Assembly: GCA_023423715.1 (NCBI GenBank) | Contig: JAFAFC010000007.1 | Span: 307,074 to 371,073 of the forward strand | Direction of reading: 5' to 3' | DNA length: 64,000 nucleotides | DNA from: Bacteroidota bacterium | Lineage (GTDB): Bacteria; Bacteroidota; Bacteroidia; Flavobacteriales; Weeksellaceae | Shown here: piece after piece, positions 44,056 through 54,500 of the stretch | Position numbering within the stretch: the stretch's first letter is position 1 | How the letters are laid out: every line of letters starts with the position of its first letter | Notes under the pieces: model-generated | What the model was told of the DNA's origin: nothing | Database searches by the model: none | Seen by the model: only the letters and a program-made list of their open reading frames with translations | Translations under genes and position numbers: made by a program

Positions 44056-46446
44056 ATGGAAGTGAATAAGAATAAACAAAATGGTAATTCCACATTTCCC
44101 TTACCGCCGAAAAAGAAAAGCGGAAAGACGGGAGTGAGAAGATGGATTAAATATGTTTGGATAAGCTTATTAGCAGTGGTGCTCGGTGTAGCAGCGCTGT
44201 TTTTTGCTGTTTCCGAAGGTTTCTTAGGGGAAATGCCTGAAATGAGCGAGCTTGATTCGCCGGATATCTACGTGGCTTCTGAGATTTTCTCTTCGGATGG
44301 AGTTCGATTAGGTAAATTTGAAAAAGAGAAAACACAGCCTGTTACTTATCAAGAGCTACCACCGCATTTAATCTATGCGCTTCAGGCAAAAGAAGACGAG
44401 CGGTTTAGAGAGCATTCAGGTATTGATATTCAATCCGTTGCTAGAGCCGTTGTTTTCGGTGGAAAGCGAGGTGGAGGTTCTACCATTACGCAACAGCTAG
44501 CCAAATTACTTTTTACAGATAATGTTTCTGCCAATAAAGTTCAAAGAGGTTTCCAGAAACTGAAAGAATGGGTTGTGGCAGTTAGTTTAGAGAAGCGTTA
44601 TACGAAAGAAGAAATTATCACTTTCTATTTTAACAAGTTCGATTTCCTTTATAATGCAAACGGAATTGAAATGGCATCTCGTATCTATTTCAATAAAAAT
44701 ACAAAAGACTTAACCTTACCAGAAGCAGCGATGTTTGTTGCGATGTTGGAAAATCCGGTTAAGAATAATCCGATGCGTAATCCAGAAAGGGCTAAGCAAA
44801 GAAGAGATGTTGTTTTGGATCAGATGTTAAAGACTCAATACATCGATCAAGCTACGTATGAAAGAGCCATCAGTACACCAATTACATTAGATTATCACCC
44901 GGTGAAGTCTATTGAAGATGGTTATTCTGCGTATTATAAATTCTATTTGAGAAAAGAGATTAATCAATATCTTGACAAATACGAAAAAGAAAAAGGTAAG
45001 AAACTGAACCTTTTTAAAGACGGTTTAAAGATTTATATTACTTTGGACTCGAAAATGCAAAAATATGCCGAAGAGGCTATGAAAGAGCATTTAACAACAC
45101 TTCAAAGAAGTTTTGATGCCGAAATGAAGCGTAATCCGAATCGTCCTTTTTATAAGGTTTCAAAAAGTCAAAGAGACCAAATTATGATGCAAGCCATCAA
45201 AAGAACGGGTCGTTACAAGCAGTTAGTTCGTGCTGAAGTTCCCGAAGATTCTATCATGATGGAGTTTCATAAGCCTATCAAAACCACAATTTTCACTTGG
45301 AATGGCGAAGAAGAAGTAGAAATGTCTCCGTACGACTCAATTCGTTATCACAAACAAATTGCGCAGGCAGGTTTAATGTCTATGGTTCCAGCAACAGGTG
45401 AGATTAGAGCTTGGGTTGGAGGGATCAACTGGCAGCATTTCCAGTATGACCATATTAAACAAGGAAAAAGACAAGTTGGTTCAACGTTTAAACCTTTTGT
45501 GTACGCGACTGCGATTATGAAACTGAATATGACTCCGTGTTCCACGGTTTCTAATGCAACGTTCTCAAAAGCGGGCTATAGCACAAAAGGAAATGGAGCG
45601 ATGTCTACACTTCGAAATGCATTAGCACACTCTCAGAATGCTGTAGCAGTTCGTTTAGCAGAGATGGTAGGTACCGAAAGTGTTATCCAAACCATGCGTG
45701 ATTTAGGCGTAACAGAAGATATGTCTCAGCATAAAGGATTGTCTATGGCATTAGGTACGTCGGATATTACGATTTATGAAATGTTAGGTGCGTACTCTAC
45801 GTTTGCAAACTTTGGAAATTATATGAAGCCGGAAATGATTTGGCGTATTGAAGATGCCAATTCACGACTAATTGCTGAGGTAAAACACGAGCCTAAAGAA
45901 GTTCTAAACGAATTATACGCCTATACCATGATTGACTTAATGAAGGGAGTGGCGCAATTTGGTACGGCTTCTGGTGAATTAGGTCGACGTGGAATTTCGA
46001 AAGCAGTAGAAATTGCTGGTAAAACGGGTACTACGCAGAATAACTCCGACGGTTGGTTTATGGGAATTGTTCCGAATTTAGCAACCGGAGTTTGGGTTGG
46101 ATGGGAAGATAGAGCAACTCACTTCTGGTCAACTGGTGAAGGTCAAGGGGCGAAAATGGCCTTACCGATTTGGGCAATTTATATGAAGAAGGTTTGGGCC
46201 GATAAAACGCTCGGAATTACACCAGATGATAAATTCGTGAAACCTACAGATTGGAGTGGCGGATGTGCTGAACTTTCTGGACTTGGAGGTGGTTACGGAG
46301 ATTTAGGTGGGTTACAAACCATGGAAGATATTCAGAATCCTAAACCTCGTCCTAATTCTGGATCTGAAGGTGGAGGAACGAAGAAAAAAGAAGAAAATAT
46401 CAATGAAAATCTGAACAAGGAGTCAGAAATTGATTTTAACAAATAA
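44056..46446 (+). CDS. Bifunctional penicillin-binding protein 1A
   Basis: 796 residues. A cytoplasmic basic segment and one membrane helix (about 30-57) precede the glycosyltransferase domain (EDERFREHSGIDIQS with the catalytic Glu; GGSTITQQLAKLLF). The transpeptidase domain has GSTFKPFVYA (SxxK), AHSQNAVAV (SxN) and AGKTGTTQNNSDGWF (KTG). It polymerises and crosslinks peptidoglycan. The C-terminal tail is Gly-, Pro- and Lys-rich. It starts three bases after gldH, so ricT, gldH and the PBP form one operon. Confidence 0.95.
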   Translation: MEVNKNKQNGNSTFPLPPKKKSGKTGVRRWIKYVWISLLAVVLGVAALFFAVSEGFLGEMPEMSELDSPDIYVASEIFSSDGVRLGKFEKEKTQPVTYQELPPHLIYALQAKEDERFREHSGIDIQSVARAVVFGGKRGGGSTITQQLAKLLFTDNVSANKVQRGFQKLKEWVVAVSLEKRYTKEEIITFYFNKFDFLYNANGIEMASRIYFNKNTKDLTLPEAAMFVAMLENPVKNNPMRNPERAKQRRDVVLDQMLKTQYIDQATYERAISTPITLDYHPVKSIEDGYSAYYKFYLRKEINQYLDKYEKEKGKKLNLFKDGLKIYITLDSKMQKYAEEAMKEHLTTLQRSFDAEMKRNPNRPFYKVSKSQRDQIMMQAIKRTGRYKQLVRAEVPEDSIMMEFHKPIKTTIFTWNGEEEVEMSPYDSIRYHKQIAQAGLMSMVPATGEIRAWVGGINWQHFQYDHIKQGKRQVGSTFKPFVYATAIMKLNMTPCSTVSNATFSKAGYSTKGNGAMSTLRNALAHSQNAVAVRLAEMVGTESVIQTMRDLGVTEDMSQHKGLSMALGTSDITIYEMLGAYSTFANFGNYMKPEMIWRIEDANSRLIAEVKHEPKEVLNELYAYTMIDLMKGVAQFGTASGELGRRGISKAVEIAGKTGTTQNNSDGWFMGIVPNLATGVWVGWEDRATHFWSTGEGQGAKMALPIWAIYMKKVWADKTLGITPDDKFVKPTDWSGGCAELSGLGGGYGDLGGLQTMEDIQNPKPRPNSGSEGGGTKKKEENINENLNKESEIDFNK

Positions 46447-46456
46447 AAACATAAAG

Positions 46457-46482
46457 CCTTCCCCAACGGGAAGGTTTTTTTT
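46457..46482 (+). terminator. Terminator after the PBP1A gene
   Basis: CCTTCCC (46457-46463), CAAC loop, GGGAAGG (46468-46474), then eight T. It ends six bases before the selO ATG. Confidence 0.88.
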
Positions 46483-46487
46483 ATCTT

Positions 46488-48026
46488 ATGAATATTCAAA
46501 ATATTACGCAGCCTTTTATAAAACAGTTTTCAGGGGATCATTCTTTGGATGCGAGACAACGTCAGACTCCAGGTTTTTTATATGCTTTAGTTAAGCCTAT
46601 GGATTTTCCAAATTCGTCTTTGCTTCATTTTAATTCCAGTCTTTCAAGCGAGATCGGAATGGGAACTGTAAATGATGATGATGATTTTTTATCTGCACAA
46701 AATTTACCAACGAATGTCGTTACCTACGCGACAGCGTATGCTGGACATCAATTTGGAAATTGGGCAGGACAATTAGGTGATGGACGGGCAATTTTTGCGG
46801 GTGAAATTTCAAATGCAAATGCTAAATCAACCGAATTGCAATGGAAAGGAGTAGGCGCAACGCCGTATTCGCGACATGCGGATGGTCGCGCTGTTTTAAG
46901 GTCATCTATTCGTGAGTATTTGATGAGTGAAGCGATGCATCATTTGGGTGTTCCAACAACGCGAGCCTTAAGTTTGTCTTTATCTGGCGAGATGGTCGTT
47001 CGAGATATGATGTACGATGGAAATCCTGAATACGAAAAAGGAGCCATTGTGATGCGAACGGCGCAAAGTTTTCTTCGTTTTGGTCATTTTGAATTGTTGG
47101 CTTCCCGTGGTGAAATCGACGAGTTAAAGAAATTATGCGATTATACAATTGCAAGATATTTTCCGGAAATTCAAAGTGAAGGAAAAGAAAAATATGTCGC
47201 TTGGATTAAAGAGGTTTCTAAAAAAACGGCTGATTTGGTTTGCGAATGGATGCGTGTTGGTTTCGTTCATGGCGTTTTGAATACCGATAATATGTCGATT
47301 CTTGGTTTGGGAATTGATTACGGACCGTATTCAATGTTGGATCAATATGATCTTAACTTCACGCCCAACACCACAGATTTGCCAGGAAGACGTTATGCTT
47401 TTGGAAAACAAGGTCAAATTGCACAATGGAATTTGTGGCAATTGGTTAATGCCGTTTTCCCAATTATTGAAGACGAAAGCGCTTTGCAAGATATTTTGAA
47501 TGATTTTAGCAGCTATTTTTGGAAGCAGTATGACAGTATGATGCTTCGAAAGCTTGGGATTGATGAACTGCACAATGGTGATGAAGATTTGATTACCGAA
47601 CTAACGGGGATTTTGCAAGATTTGCAATTCGATTATACGTTGTTTTTTACTGAATTAGAACGTTATCGTGTTGATGCTAATTTTCATTGGAATTGGGATG
47701 AAATTTCGTACAAACGTATTTCTGATTTGGAAATAGAACGTTTTAAAACATTTCTAAAAACGTATCAAGAACGTTTAGAAAAAAATGGAGTTTCAAAAGA
47801 AGAGTCTTTGTCGTTGATGCAACAGTCCAATCCGAAATTTACTTTACGTAATTATTTGCTATTTCAGTGTATTGAAGAGGTAAATTCTGGCCATATAACG
47901 CTCTTTTCAAAATTATGGGATGCCTTACAAAATCCATATCAAGAAGTCTATCCTGAGTTTTCAAAAAGGAGACCTTTTGGATTTGATGATCAACCAGGAT
48001 GCTCAACTCTTTCATGCAGTTCTTAG
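46488..48026 (+). CDS. selO: SelO protein AMPylator (YdiU family)
   Basis: 512 residues. SelO is a pseudokinase fold that adds AMP to proteins under oxidative stress. YAGHQFGNWAGQLGDGRA is the family hallmark, followed by SSIREYLMSEAMHHLGV and DYGPYSMLDQYDLNFTPN. The chain ends in SCSS, the position where eukaryotic SelO carries selenocysteine. Length is slightly above E. coli (478). It follows the PBP gene after a terminator. Confidence 0.93.
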   Translation: MNIQNITQPFIKQFSGDHSLDARQRQTPGFLYALVKPMDFPNSSLLHFNSSLSSEIGMGTVNDDDDFLSAQNLPTNVVTYATAYAGHQFGNWAGQLGDGRAIFAGEISNANAKSTELQWKGVGATPYSRHADGRAVLRSSIREYLMSEAMHHLGVPTTRALSLSLSGEMVVRDMMYDGNPEYEKGAIVMRTAQSFLRFGHFELLASRGEIDELKKLCDYTIARYFPEIQSEGKEKYVAWIKEVSKKTADLVCEWMRVGFVHGVLNTDNMSILGLGIDYGPYSMLDQYDLNFTPNTTDLPGRRYAFGKQGQIAQWNLWQLVNAVFPIIEDESALQDILNDFSSYFWKQYDSMMLRKLGIDELHNGDEDLITELTGILQDLQFDYTLFFTELERYRVDANFHWNWDEISYKRISDLEIERFKTFLKTYQERLEKNGVSKEESLSLMQQSNPKFTLRNYLLFQCIEEVNSGHITLFSKLWDALQNPYQEVYPEFSKRRPFGFDDQPGCSTLSCSS

Positions 48027-48057
48027 AATCCGTATTTTTGCCGCAATTTTATAATTC

Positions 48058-49335
48058 ATGACAAAAGCGAAATCGTTTTTATGTAATTTGATTAAGTTGG
48101 TTTTTCCTTCAGCAAAGGCAGAAATTCTTCTTTTTTTGGTTTTTCTAATCAGTTTTGGCTTTCTCGCGACCGAGATTGCCCTGAACTATCGAATCATCTT
48201 TGATAATCGAATTCCTTGGGATGCCTATTTTAGTTTTGATAATCGTTCGATTGTTTTTACGGGTGGCGGTTTTGAAAGACATCCACTAGCCAATTATTTT
48301 TTCGATCAGATTCGAAATTTCGCACTTTGGATTTCTGGCGGAAAATATGATGCTGATTTTAGATTGATTTTAGCTTATTTCAGTGTTTTAGCAGTTAGTT
48401 TATCGTTGATTCAAATATTCAAATATTTAAAAAATATTATTCGACTTCCGCTATATGTTTCGGTATTGTTAGTCGTGTTTACTGCATTTTTTTCGACAAG
48501 TATTTTGCTATCGTTTACACCAGAAACTTATACATATACCTTTTTGTTGCTGACGATTTTTAATTATTATGCGGCTTTGAAAATCCGTGAAGACAAGAAA
48601 ATTTCTGGAGTTGGACTAGGCTTTTTTGCTATCACAACGGGAGGTTTAACGATTACGAACATTGTAAAAGTCTATATTCCGGTTCTTTTTGAAAAAGATA
48701 TTTTTCGAAGTTGGAAGAAATTCGGAAGCGCTGTTTTACGAGTTGGGATCTCTGTTGTTGCTTTCGTTCTTCTTTATCTAAATCGATTAGATTGGGACGT
48801 TACGAGAATTTTTAGCAAGACTTCGGAGCAGTACGAAAAATTTTCGCAACCGAAAGCCGTTCCCATCTGGGACATGATTGTTTCATGGTTCTTTGGTGGC
48901 AACGTTTTGTTTTCAAGCTTTATGATTCGCGATTATCATAATAAAAAAGGATACGACTATAAGGCTTTGTTCATGGACGTTTACGACGGAATTGGGCAAT
49001 ATGTTTTTGTTGGATTATTGCTAGCACTTGTTGTATGGAGTGTTTTTCAGAATCGGAAAAATAAATTGGTTTGGATACTGACTATTTCGTTTTTAGTGGA
49101 TATCATCATTCATTGTGTCCTGAAATTTGGTTTGCACACGTCTTACATATACGGCGGACATTTTGTTTTTGTTTATCCACTACTTATCGGATGGCTTTTG
49201 TATTCGTATCGAGATTCGAAACTAGGATTTTCTATTGTTTTTGGAGTTTTTCTCATGTTGTTTGCCTTTTTACTAGGAAACAATGTCTATCGAATGACCG
49301 AGTTTTTTGATTTTCTAAATCAATATTATCAATAA
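48058..49335 (+). CDS. Polytopic membrane protein of unknown family
   Basis: 425 residues with roughly ten membrane segments. The first long loop (about 40-90) contains the acidic stretch IPWDAYFSFDNRS, a position where GT-C glycosyltransferases keep their catalytic Asp, and a later segment has SFTPETYTYTFLLL. A match to DUF6080 is possible from memory but not certain. It follows selO by 31 bases. The gene ends in a strong bidirectional hairpin. Confidence 0.75.
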   Translation: MTKAKSFLCNLIKLVFPSAKAEILLFLVFLISFGFLATEIALNYRIIFDNRIPWDAYFSFDNRSIVFTGGGFERHPLANYFFDQIRNFALWISGGKYDADFRLILAYFSVLAVSLSLIQIFKYLKNIIRLPLYVSVLLVVFTAFFSTSILLSFTPETYTYTFLLLTIFNYYAALKIREDKKISGVGLGFFAITTGGLTITNIVKVYIPVLFEKDIFRSWKKFGSAVLRVGISVVAFVLLYLNRLDWDVTRIFSKTSEQYEKFSQPKAVPIWDMIVSWFFGGNVLFSSFMIRDYHNKKGYDYKALFMDVYDGIGQYVFVGLLLALVVWSVFQNRKNKLVWILTISFLVDIIIHCVLKFGLHTSYIYGGHFVFVYPLLIGWLLYSYRDSKLGFSIVFGVFLMLFAFLLGNNVYRMTEFFDFLNQYYQ

Positions 49336-49364
49336 AAAAGTCCGAACCAGAGGTTCGGACTTTT
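49336..49364. terminator. Bidirectional terminator
   Basis: AAAAGTCCGAACC (49336-49348), AGA triloop, exact complement (49352-49364). Convergent genes meet here. Confidence 0.9.
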
Positions 49365-49384
49365 ACTTTTTTATCGTTTAGCAA

Positions 49385-49927
49385 TTATTTTGCTTCAGCA
49401 CAGAAAATGTAATACTGTACAATCGTTGCATTTTTAAAATACTCTTTAATTCTTCTCAAATCCGGTGCTGCGGTTTCTTTTTTAAAGTAACTTCCAACTA
49501 AGATTTTATAATTTGGTCTTAGTGAAGCATCGGTTTCTGCTTTAATTGATGGGAATCTTCTTCTGAAATAGGCTTTGATTTCATTCGCTTCTGCATTGGT
49601 TTTCACTACAGTAAGTTGAATTTTATAACCCATTAATCGTGGGTTTTGTCTACAAATCTCAGCAGTTGTCAATTTTCTACTTGGAACGTTTACACGACTT
49701 CCTCTCGATTCTGATCCGTCAGAAATTCCAGAACTTGAAGAGCTTGAGGTCGGTCTCGAGATCGCACAATTTGCTTCCGCCTTATCCATAAGATCGCTTA
49801 TACGCTTGTCCATGGTTACACTAACCTCAGTACCACTAAGGGTGTCTTTTTTAGTAACTTGTTGAGCGATTGATAGATGGGATACGAATATCAAAAATAA
49901 GCCAACAGACTTTAAAAGATTTTTCAT
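49385..49927 (-). CDS. SPOR-domain periplasmic protein
   Basis: 180 residues from the ATG at 49927; the next codon upstream is TTG. A signal peptide (MKNLLKSVGLFLIFVSHLSIAQ) is followed by a Ser-rich linker (RPTSSSSSSGISDG) and a C-terminal SPOR domain (about 100-180) with GYKIQLTVVKTNAEANEI and NYKILVGSYF. SPOR domains bind peptidoglycan strands lacking stem peptides, usually at division sites. CxxN and CAEAK at the ends supply two Cys. Confidence 0.85.
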   Translation of the reverse strand: MKNLLKSVGLFLIFVSHLSIAQQVTKKDTLSGTEVSVTMDKRISDLMDKAEANCAISRPTSSSSSSGISDGSESRGSRVNVPSRKLTTAEICRQNPRLMGYKIQLTVVKTNAEANEIKAYFRRRFPSIKAETDASLRPNYKILVGSYFKKETAAPDLRRIKEYFKNATIVQYYIFCAEAK

Positions 49928-50057
49928 CAATTAATTATTTTACGCAAATGTAATATAAATAAAAAATATACCAAAACCATCTATTTAGAATCAGTATAAA
50001 TTACCTTGATTCCGAATAAAGCTCCCTCTATGCCTCTTAAAATTGTGTTAAAAGTTT

Positions 50058-50065
50058 TATTTTTG
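50058..50065 (+). promoter_or_regulatory. -7 element of the act operon
   Basis: TATTTTTG, 50 bases before the actA ATG; no clear TTG at the right distance. Confidence 0.4.
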
Positions 50066-50115
50066 CGGAATTGATTCTAATAGTAGATTAATTAAATAAC
50101 CCAATTTTACCATAA

Positions 50116-51486
50116 ATGATTAGTTGGAGAAAGCATTACAAGAAAGGTCTGATAGCGATAAGTTTATTGTTGTCAACTGGTGCTTCTATTTATGCACAAG
50201 AAGGCGATCCTAAAAACGGAGAGAAGCTCTTTAAGGCAAACTGTACCGCGTGTCACGCTTTAGACAAACAATTGATTGGTCCTGCCCTTGGTGGTGTGGT
50301 AGATCGTTTGCAGAAAGACCAAGGTCTTGATACAGGATGGCTTCATAAGTGGATTAAGAACAATGAAGAGTTAAGAGCTTCAGGCGACAAGTACGCAAAC
50401 GAAGTTTTTGAGAAGTTCAATAAAACTGCGATGACGCCGTTTCCGAATCTTTCTGATAAGGACATCGACGATATCTTAGCGTACACAACAAATCCGCCAG
50501 CTCCAGAACCAGAAGCTGCTGCGGGAGGTGCTGCAACGGGCGCTGATGCATTGGCTGCACTAGAAGCTGAAAAGAAAAACAGCTTAAATTCTAAAATCAT
50601 TCTGGGTTCTCTTTTAGCAATTGCTGGGCTTTTAGTTTGGTTGTTGTTGAAGCTTAGACAATTAGTAAAACTTCAACAAACGGAGGAACTTGGTGATCTT
50701 GGGGCGACTCGAGTGAAGTCTTTCGGTGAGTTATACGAGAAATACCAAATTGTTGGTAAAGCGTTAATGGGTCTTTTGGCTTTATTTGCGGTTTACGGAG
50801 TTTGGAACTGGTTAATGTGGATCGGTGTTTACAAAGGATATACGCCAGAGCAACCAATTCACTTCTCGCACAAAATTCACGTTGGAGAAAACAATATCGA
50901 CTGTCAGCTTTGTCACTCAGGTGCGAAGTATGGTAAAGTTTCGGAAATCCCATCAATGAACGTTTGTATGAACTGTCACCGTAACATTTCTGAGTATAAC
51001 GGAAAATACATGGAGCCAGGAAAAGATAAAGCGTTCTACGATAACGAAATCAAGAAAATTTACGCAGCAACAGGTTGGGATCCTGAAAAACAACAATATA
51101 CAGGAAAAACAGCTCCAGTAGAATGGACGCGTATTCACAATATGCCAGATTTTGTTTACTTCAATCACTCACAACACGTAGTGGCAGGAGAGCAAGCAAT
51201 TATCAACGCTCACAATAAGAAAAACCCGAACAACCAAATTGATGTGGTTTGTAAGGCGTGTCACGGTCAAGTAGATACCATGAATGTGGTACGTATGGCT
51301 AATGACTTCACAATGGGATGGTGTATTGAATGTCACCGTACAACGGAAGTTGATATGAGCAACGGATATAATAAAGAGTATTTCCAAAACCTACACGAGA
51401 AACTGAAAAAACAGTATCCTAAATCCGAAGGTAAGATTACCGTAGACGCAATCGGAGGTTTAGAGTGTGGTAAATGTCATTATTAA
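50116..51486 (+). CDS. actA: Alternative complex III multihaem cytochrome c, ActA type
   Basis: 456 residues with six CxxCH haem sites. One (CTACH, 43-47) is in an N-terminal cytochrome c domain. Five lie in the C-terminal domain: CQLCH (codon at 50902), CMNCH (50965), CKACH (51250), CIECH (51322) and CGKCH (51466). Two membrane segments (about 157-175 and 216-236) separate the parts. A signal peptide ends at YAQ. The pentahaem part equals ActA of the quinol:cytochrome oxidoreductase; the N-terminal haem domain is an extra fusion. Confidence 0.92.
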   Translation: MISWRKHYKKGLIAISLLLSTGASIYAQEGDPKNGEKLFKANCTACHALDKQLIGPALGGVVDRLQKDQGLDTGWLHKWIKNNEELRASGDKYANEVFEKFNKTAMTPFPNLSDKDIDDILAYTTNPPAPEPEAAAGGAATGADALAALEAEKKNSLNSKIILGSLLAIAGLLVWLLLKLRQLVKLQQTEELGDLGATRVKSFGELYEKYQIVGKALMGLLALFAVYGVWNWLMWIGVYKGYTPEQPIHFSHKIHVGENNIDCQLCHSGAKYGKVSEIPSMNVCMNCHRNISEYNGKYMEPGKDKAFYDNEIKKIYAATGWDPEKQQYTGKTAPVEWTRIHNMPDFVYFNHSQHVVAGEQAIINAHNKKNPNNQIDVVCKACHGQVDTMNVVRMANDFTMGWCIECHRTTEVDMSNGYNKEYFQNLHEKLKKQYPKSEGKITVDAIGGLECGKCHY

Positions 51487-51509
51487 TAACGAAAAAATAA
51501 GAAGTATCA

Positions 51510-54500
51510 ATGGCTTCAAATAAAATACAATTCAGAAGTATTCATGAACTAAACGATCCAACGCTTAACAAGCAGTTGGCTCAAAAGGAGTTTCAAAACG
51601 AAATTCCAGTAGATGAATTTTTAGCGGACGAAAAAACAGGCGCTACTTCTACTTCCAGAAGAGATTTTCTTAAGTTATTAGGATTCTCTACAGCAGCAGT
51701 AACATTGGCTGCTTGTGAAGCTCCTGTTATTAAAACGATTCCTTATGTGGTAAAACCGCATAACATTATTCCAGGAATCCCTAATTATTACGCTTCTGCT
51801 TATTTTGATGGATTCGATTTCGCTAGTGTTTTAGTAAAAACAAGAGAAGGTCGTCCAATTAAAATTGAACCGAATACAGCAGCAAAAGGATTTGGTACTA
51901 CCAATGCTAGAGCTCAAGCAAGTGTTCTTTCACTTTACGATAACGATAAAGTAAAGCAACCAAAATTAGACGGTAAAAACGAAACATTCGATAAAGTTGA
52001 TGACTATGTTCTTAAGTCTTTAACGGATGCTCAAAATGGTGGAAAAAGAATTGTGGTTCTTTCACATTCATTGCCTTCACCAACTTTCAAAAAATTATTT
52101 GGAGAATTTAAAGCAAAATATCCTGCTGCAGAATTAGTAGTTTATGATGCCTATCCATACGCTGCAAACCTAGATGCAGCACAAGAAGTATTCGGAACGA
52201 GAGCGCTTCCTGTTTACGACTTATCAAACTCAGAATTGGTTGTTTCTTTCGCAGCAGATTTCTTAGGAGATTTCAACGCACAGAGCTTAGAAGTTTCTTA
52301 CGCAGCTGCTAGAAAGCCAGGAGCAAACATGATGAGACATATCCAAGTGGAGTCTAATATGTCTTTGACGGGTGCTAACGCCGATTCACGTTTTAATCTT
52401 AAGCCAAGCACAGTTCTTAAAACTTTAGTTGAAGTTTACAAAGGATTGAACGGAGGAACTGCTGATAAAGTAGCTTCAGAATTGGTTAAAGAACTTCAAG
52501 CGAAAGGTAACAAAGCAGTTGTTTTAGCTGATGGTAGCAAAGCAGCAATTGTTCTTTCACACTTAATCAACCAAAAATTAGGTTCTACTGCATTTACAGG
52601 AAAAGCTAATTTGTTAAAAGAATTTGACGGTGTACGTTACCAAGAATTCTTGTCTTGGATGAATGCGGGACAAGTAGGTACCTTAATCGTAAATAATATC
52701 AACCCAATTTATTCTTCTAAAAACGGTGAAGCTTTCAAAGCAGCTGTTAAGAAAGTGAGCAATGTGATCTCTTTCGTAGATAAGAAGAATGAAATGTACG
52801 AAGCTTCTAAGGCAGTTATTCCAGTGGCACACTGGTTAGAGTCTTGGGCAGATTTCACGCCGCAGTCAGGTTTCTATGCTTTGACGCAGCCAACAATTCA
52901 AAAAGTTTTCAAACCAAGACAATTAGAGGAATCTTTACTAGTTTGGATCAACGGAAAGAATAGTCCAAAAAACAACTACTACGATTATTTGAAAGCAAAC
53001 GCTCAAACAATTTTAAGTGGTATTTCTTTCAACCAAGCTTTGTATAACGGTTTCAACGAAACAACTGCTTCTACAGGTTTGTCTTACAGCGGAGGTAATG
53101 CTGATGCTGCAATTGCAGAAATCAACAAATTTGCTCCTTCAGCTTTAGAATTAACATTATACACTAAGACAGCTGTTGGTGACGGTACACAGGCGAACAA
53201 CCCTTGGTTGCAAGAATTACCAGATCCAATTACAAGAATGTCTTGGGATAATTATATTACCATTTCACCTAAAGATGCTAAAGAATTAGGATTAGAGAAT
53301 AATCTTAATGCAAGAATGCAGCTGAATGGTGACTTAGTAAACGTTACTGTGAATGGAGTAACATTGAAAGATGTTCCAGTAATTATTCAACCAGGTCAAG
53401 CAGCAGGATCTTTAGGTCTAGCTCTTGGTTACGGTAAGAAAAACTCTGGTAAAGTAGCTGAAACTGGTATCAATGCATATCCATTATTTGATGGTTCGAA
53501 TTTGATGCTTAATAATGTGAAAATCGAAAAGTCTGGTGAAGATCATGAGTTTGCTGGAATGCAGCTTCAAGGAACTTTAATGGGACGTTACGATATCGCA
53601 AAAGAAGTTACTTTAGAAAACTTCATCAACGTTCCTTTCGATGATGCTAAAAATGGTTGGAACAAACCATTGGAATACCATACAATTAACGGAGCTTTAC
53701 CTGCTCGAAAAATTGACCTTTGGGATGCTTGGGATGATACGGATGGACCACACTTTAACCTATCTGTTGACTTAAACTCTTGTACAGGTTGTGGAGCGTG
53801 TGTTATCGCTTGTCAAGCGGAAAACAACGTCGCCGTAGTTGGTAAGGAAGAAGTAAGAATGTCTAGAGATATGTATTGGTTGAGAATTGACCGTTACTAT
53901 TCAAATGATATTCCTGCTGAAGTTGATACAAACAAAGATGGTAAAATGACTCCTGAAGAAGCAGTTGCTGCAGGAATCAACGTACCAGGGATGTATGGTA
54001 ATGCTTTCAATAAAGAAAGTGGTATCTTAAATCATCCGGCAGAAAATCCAGATGTGATTTTCCACCCAGTAATGTGTCAGCACTGTAACCACGCGCCTTG
54101 TGAAACTGTTTGTCCAGTTGCGGCGACATCACACGGTAAGCAAGGTCAAAACCAAATGGCTTACAACAGATGTATCGGTACAAGATATTGTGCGAACAAC
54201 TGTCCGTATAAAGTAAGAAGATTCAACTGGTTCAACTATGCGTTGAATGACAAGTTCGACTTCCAAATGAATAATGACTTAGGTAGAATGGTTCTTAACC
54301 CAGACGTTGTTGTAAGAACAAGAGGGGTTATGGAAAAATGTTCTATGTGTATCCAAAGAACTCAAGATACCATCCTTACTGCGAAGAAAGAAGGTAGAAG
54401 AGTGGCTGATGGCGAATTCAAAACGGCTTGTTCTCAAGCGTGTTCTACAGGAGCTATGAAATTTGGTGACATGAACGATAAGTCATCTGAAGTGAGAAAA

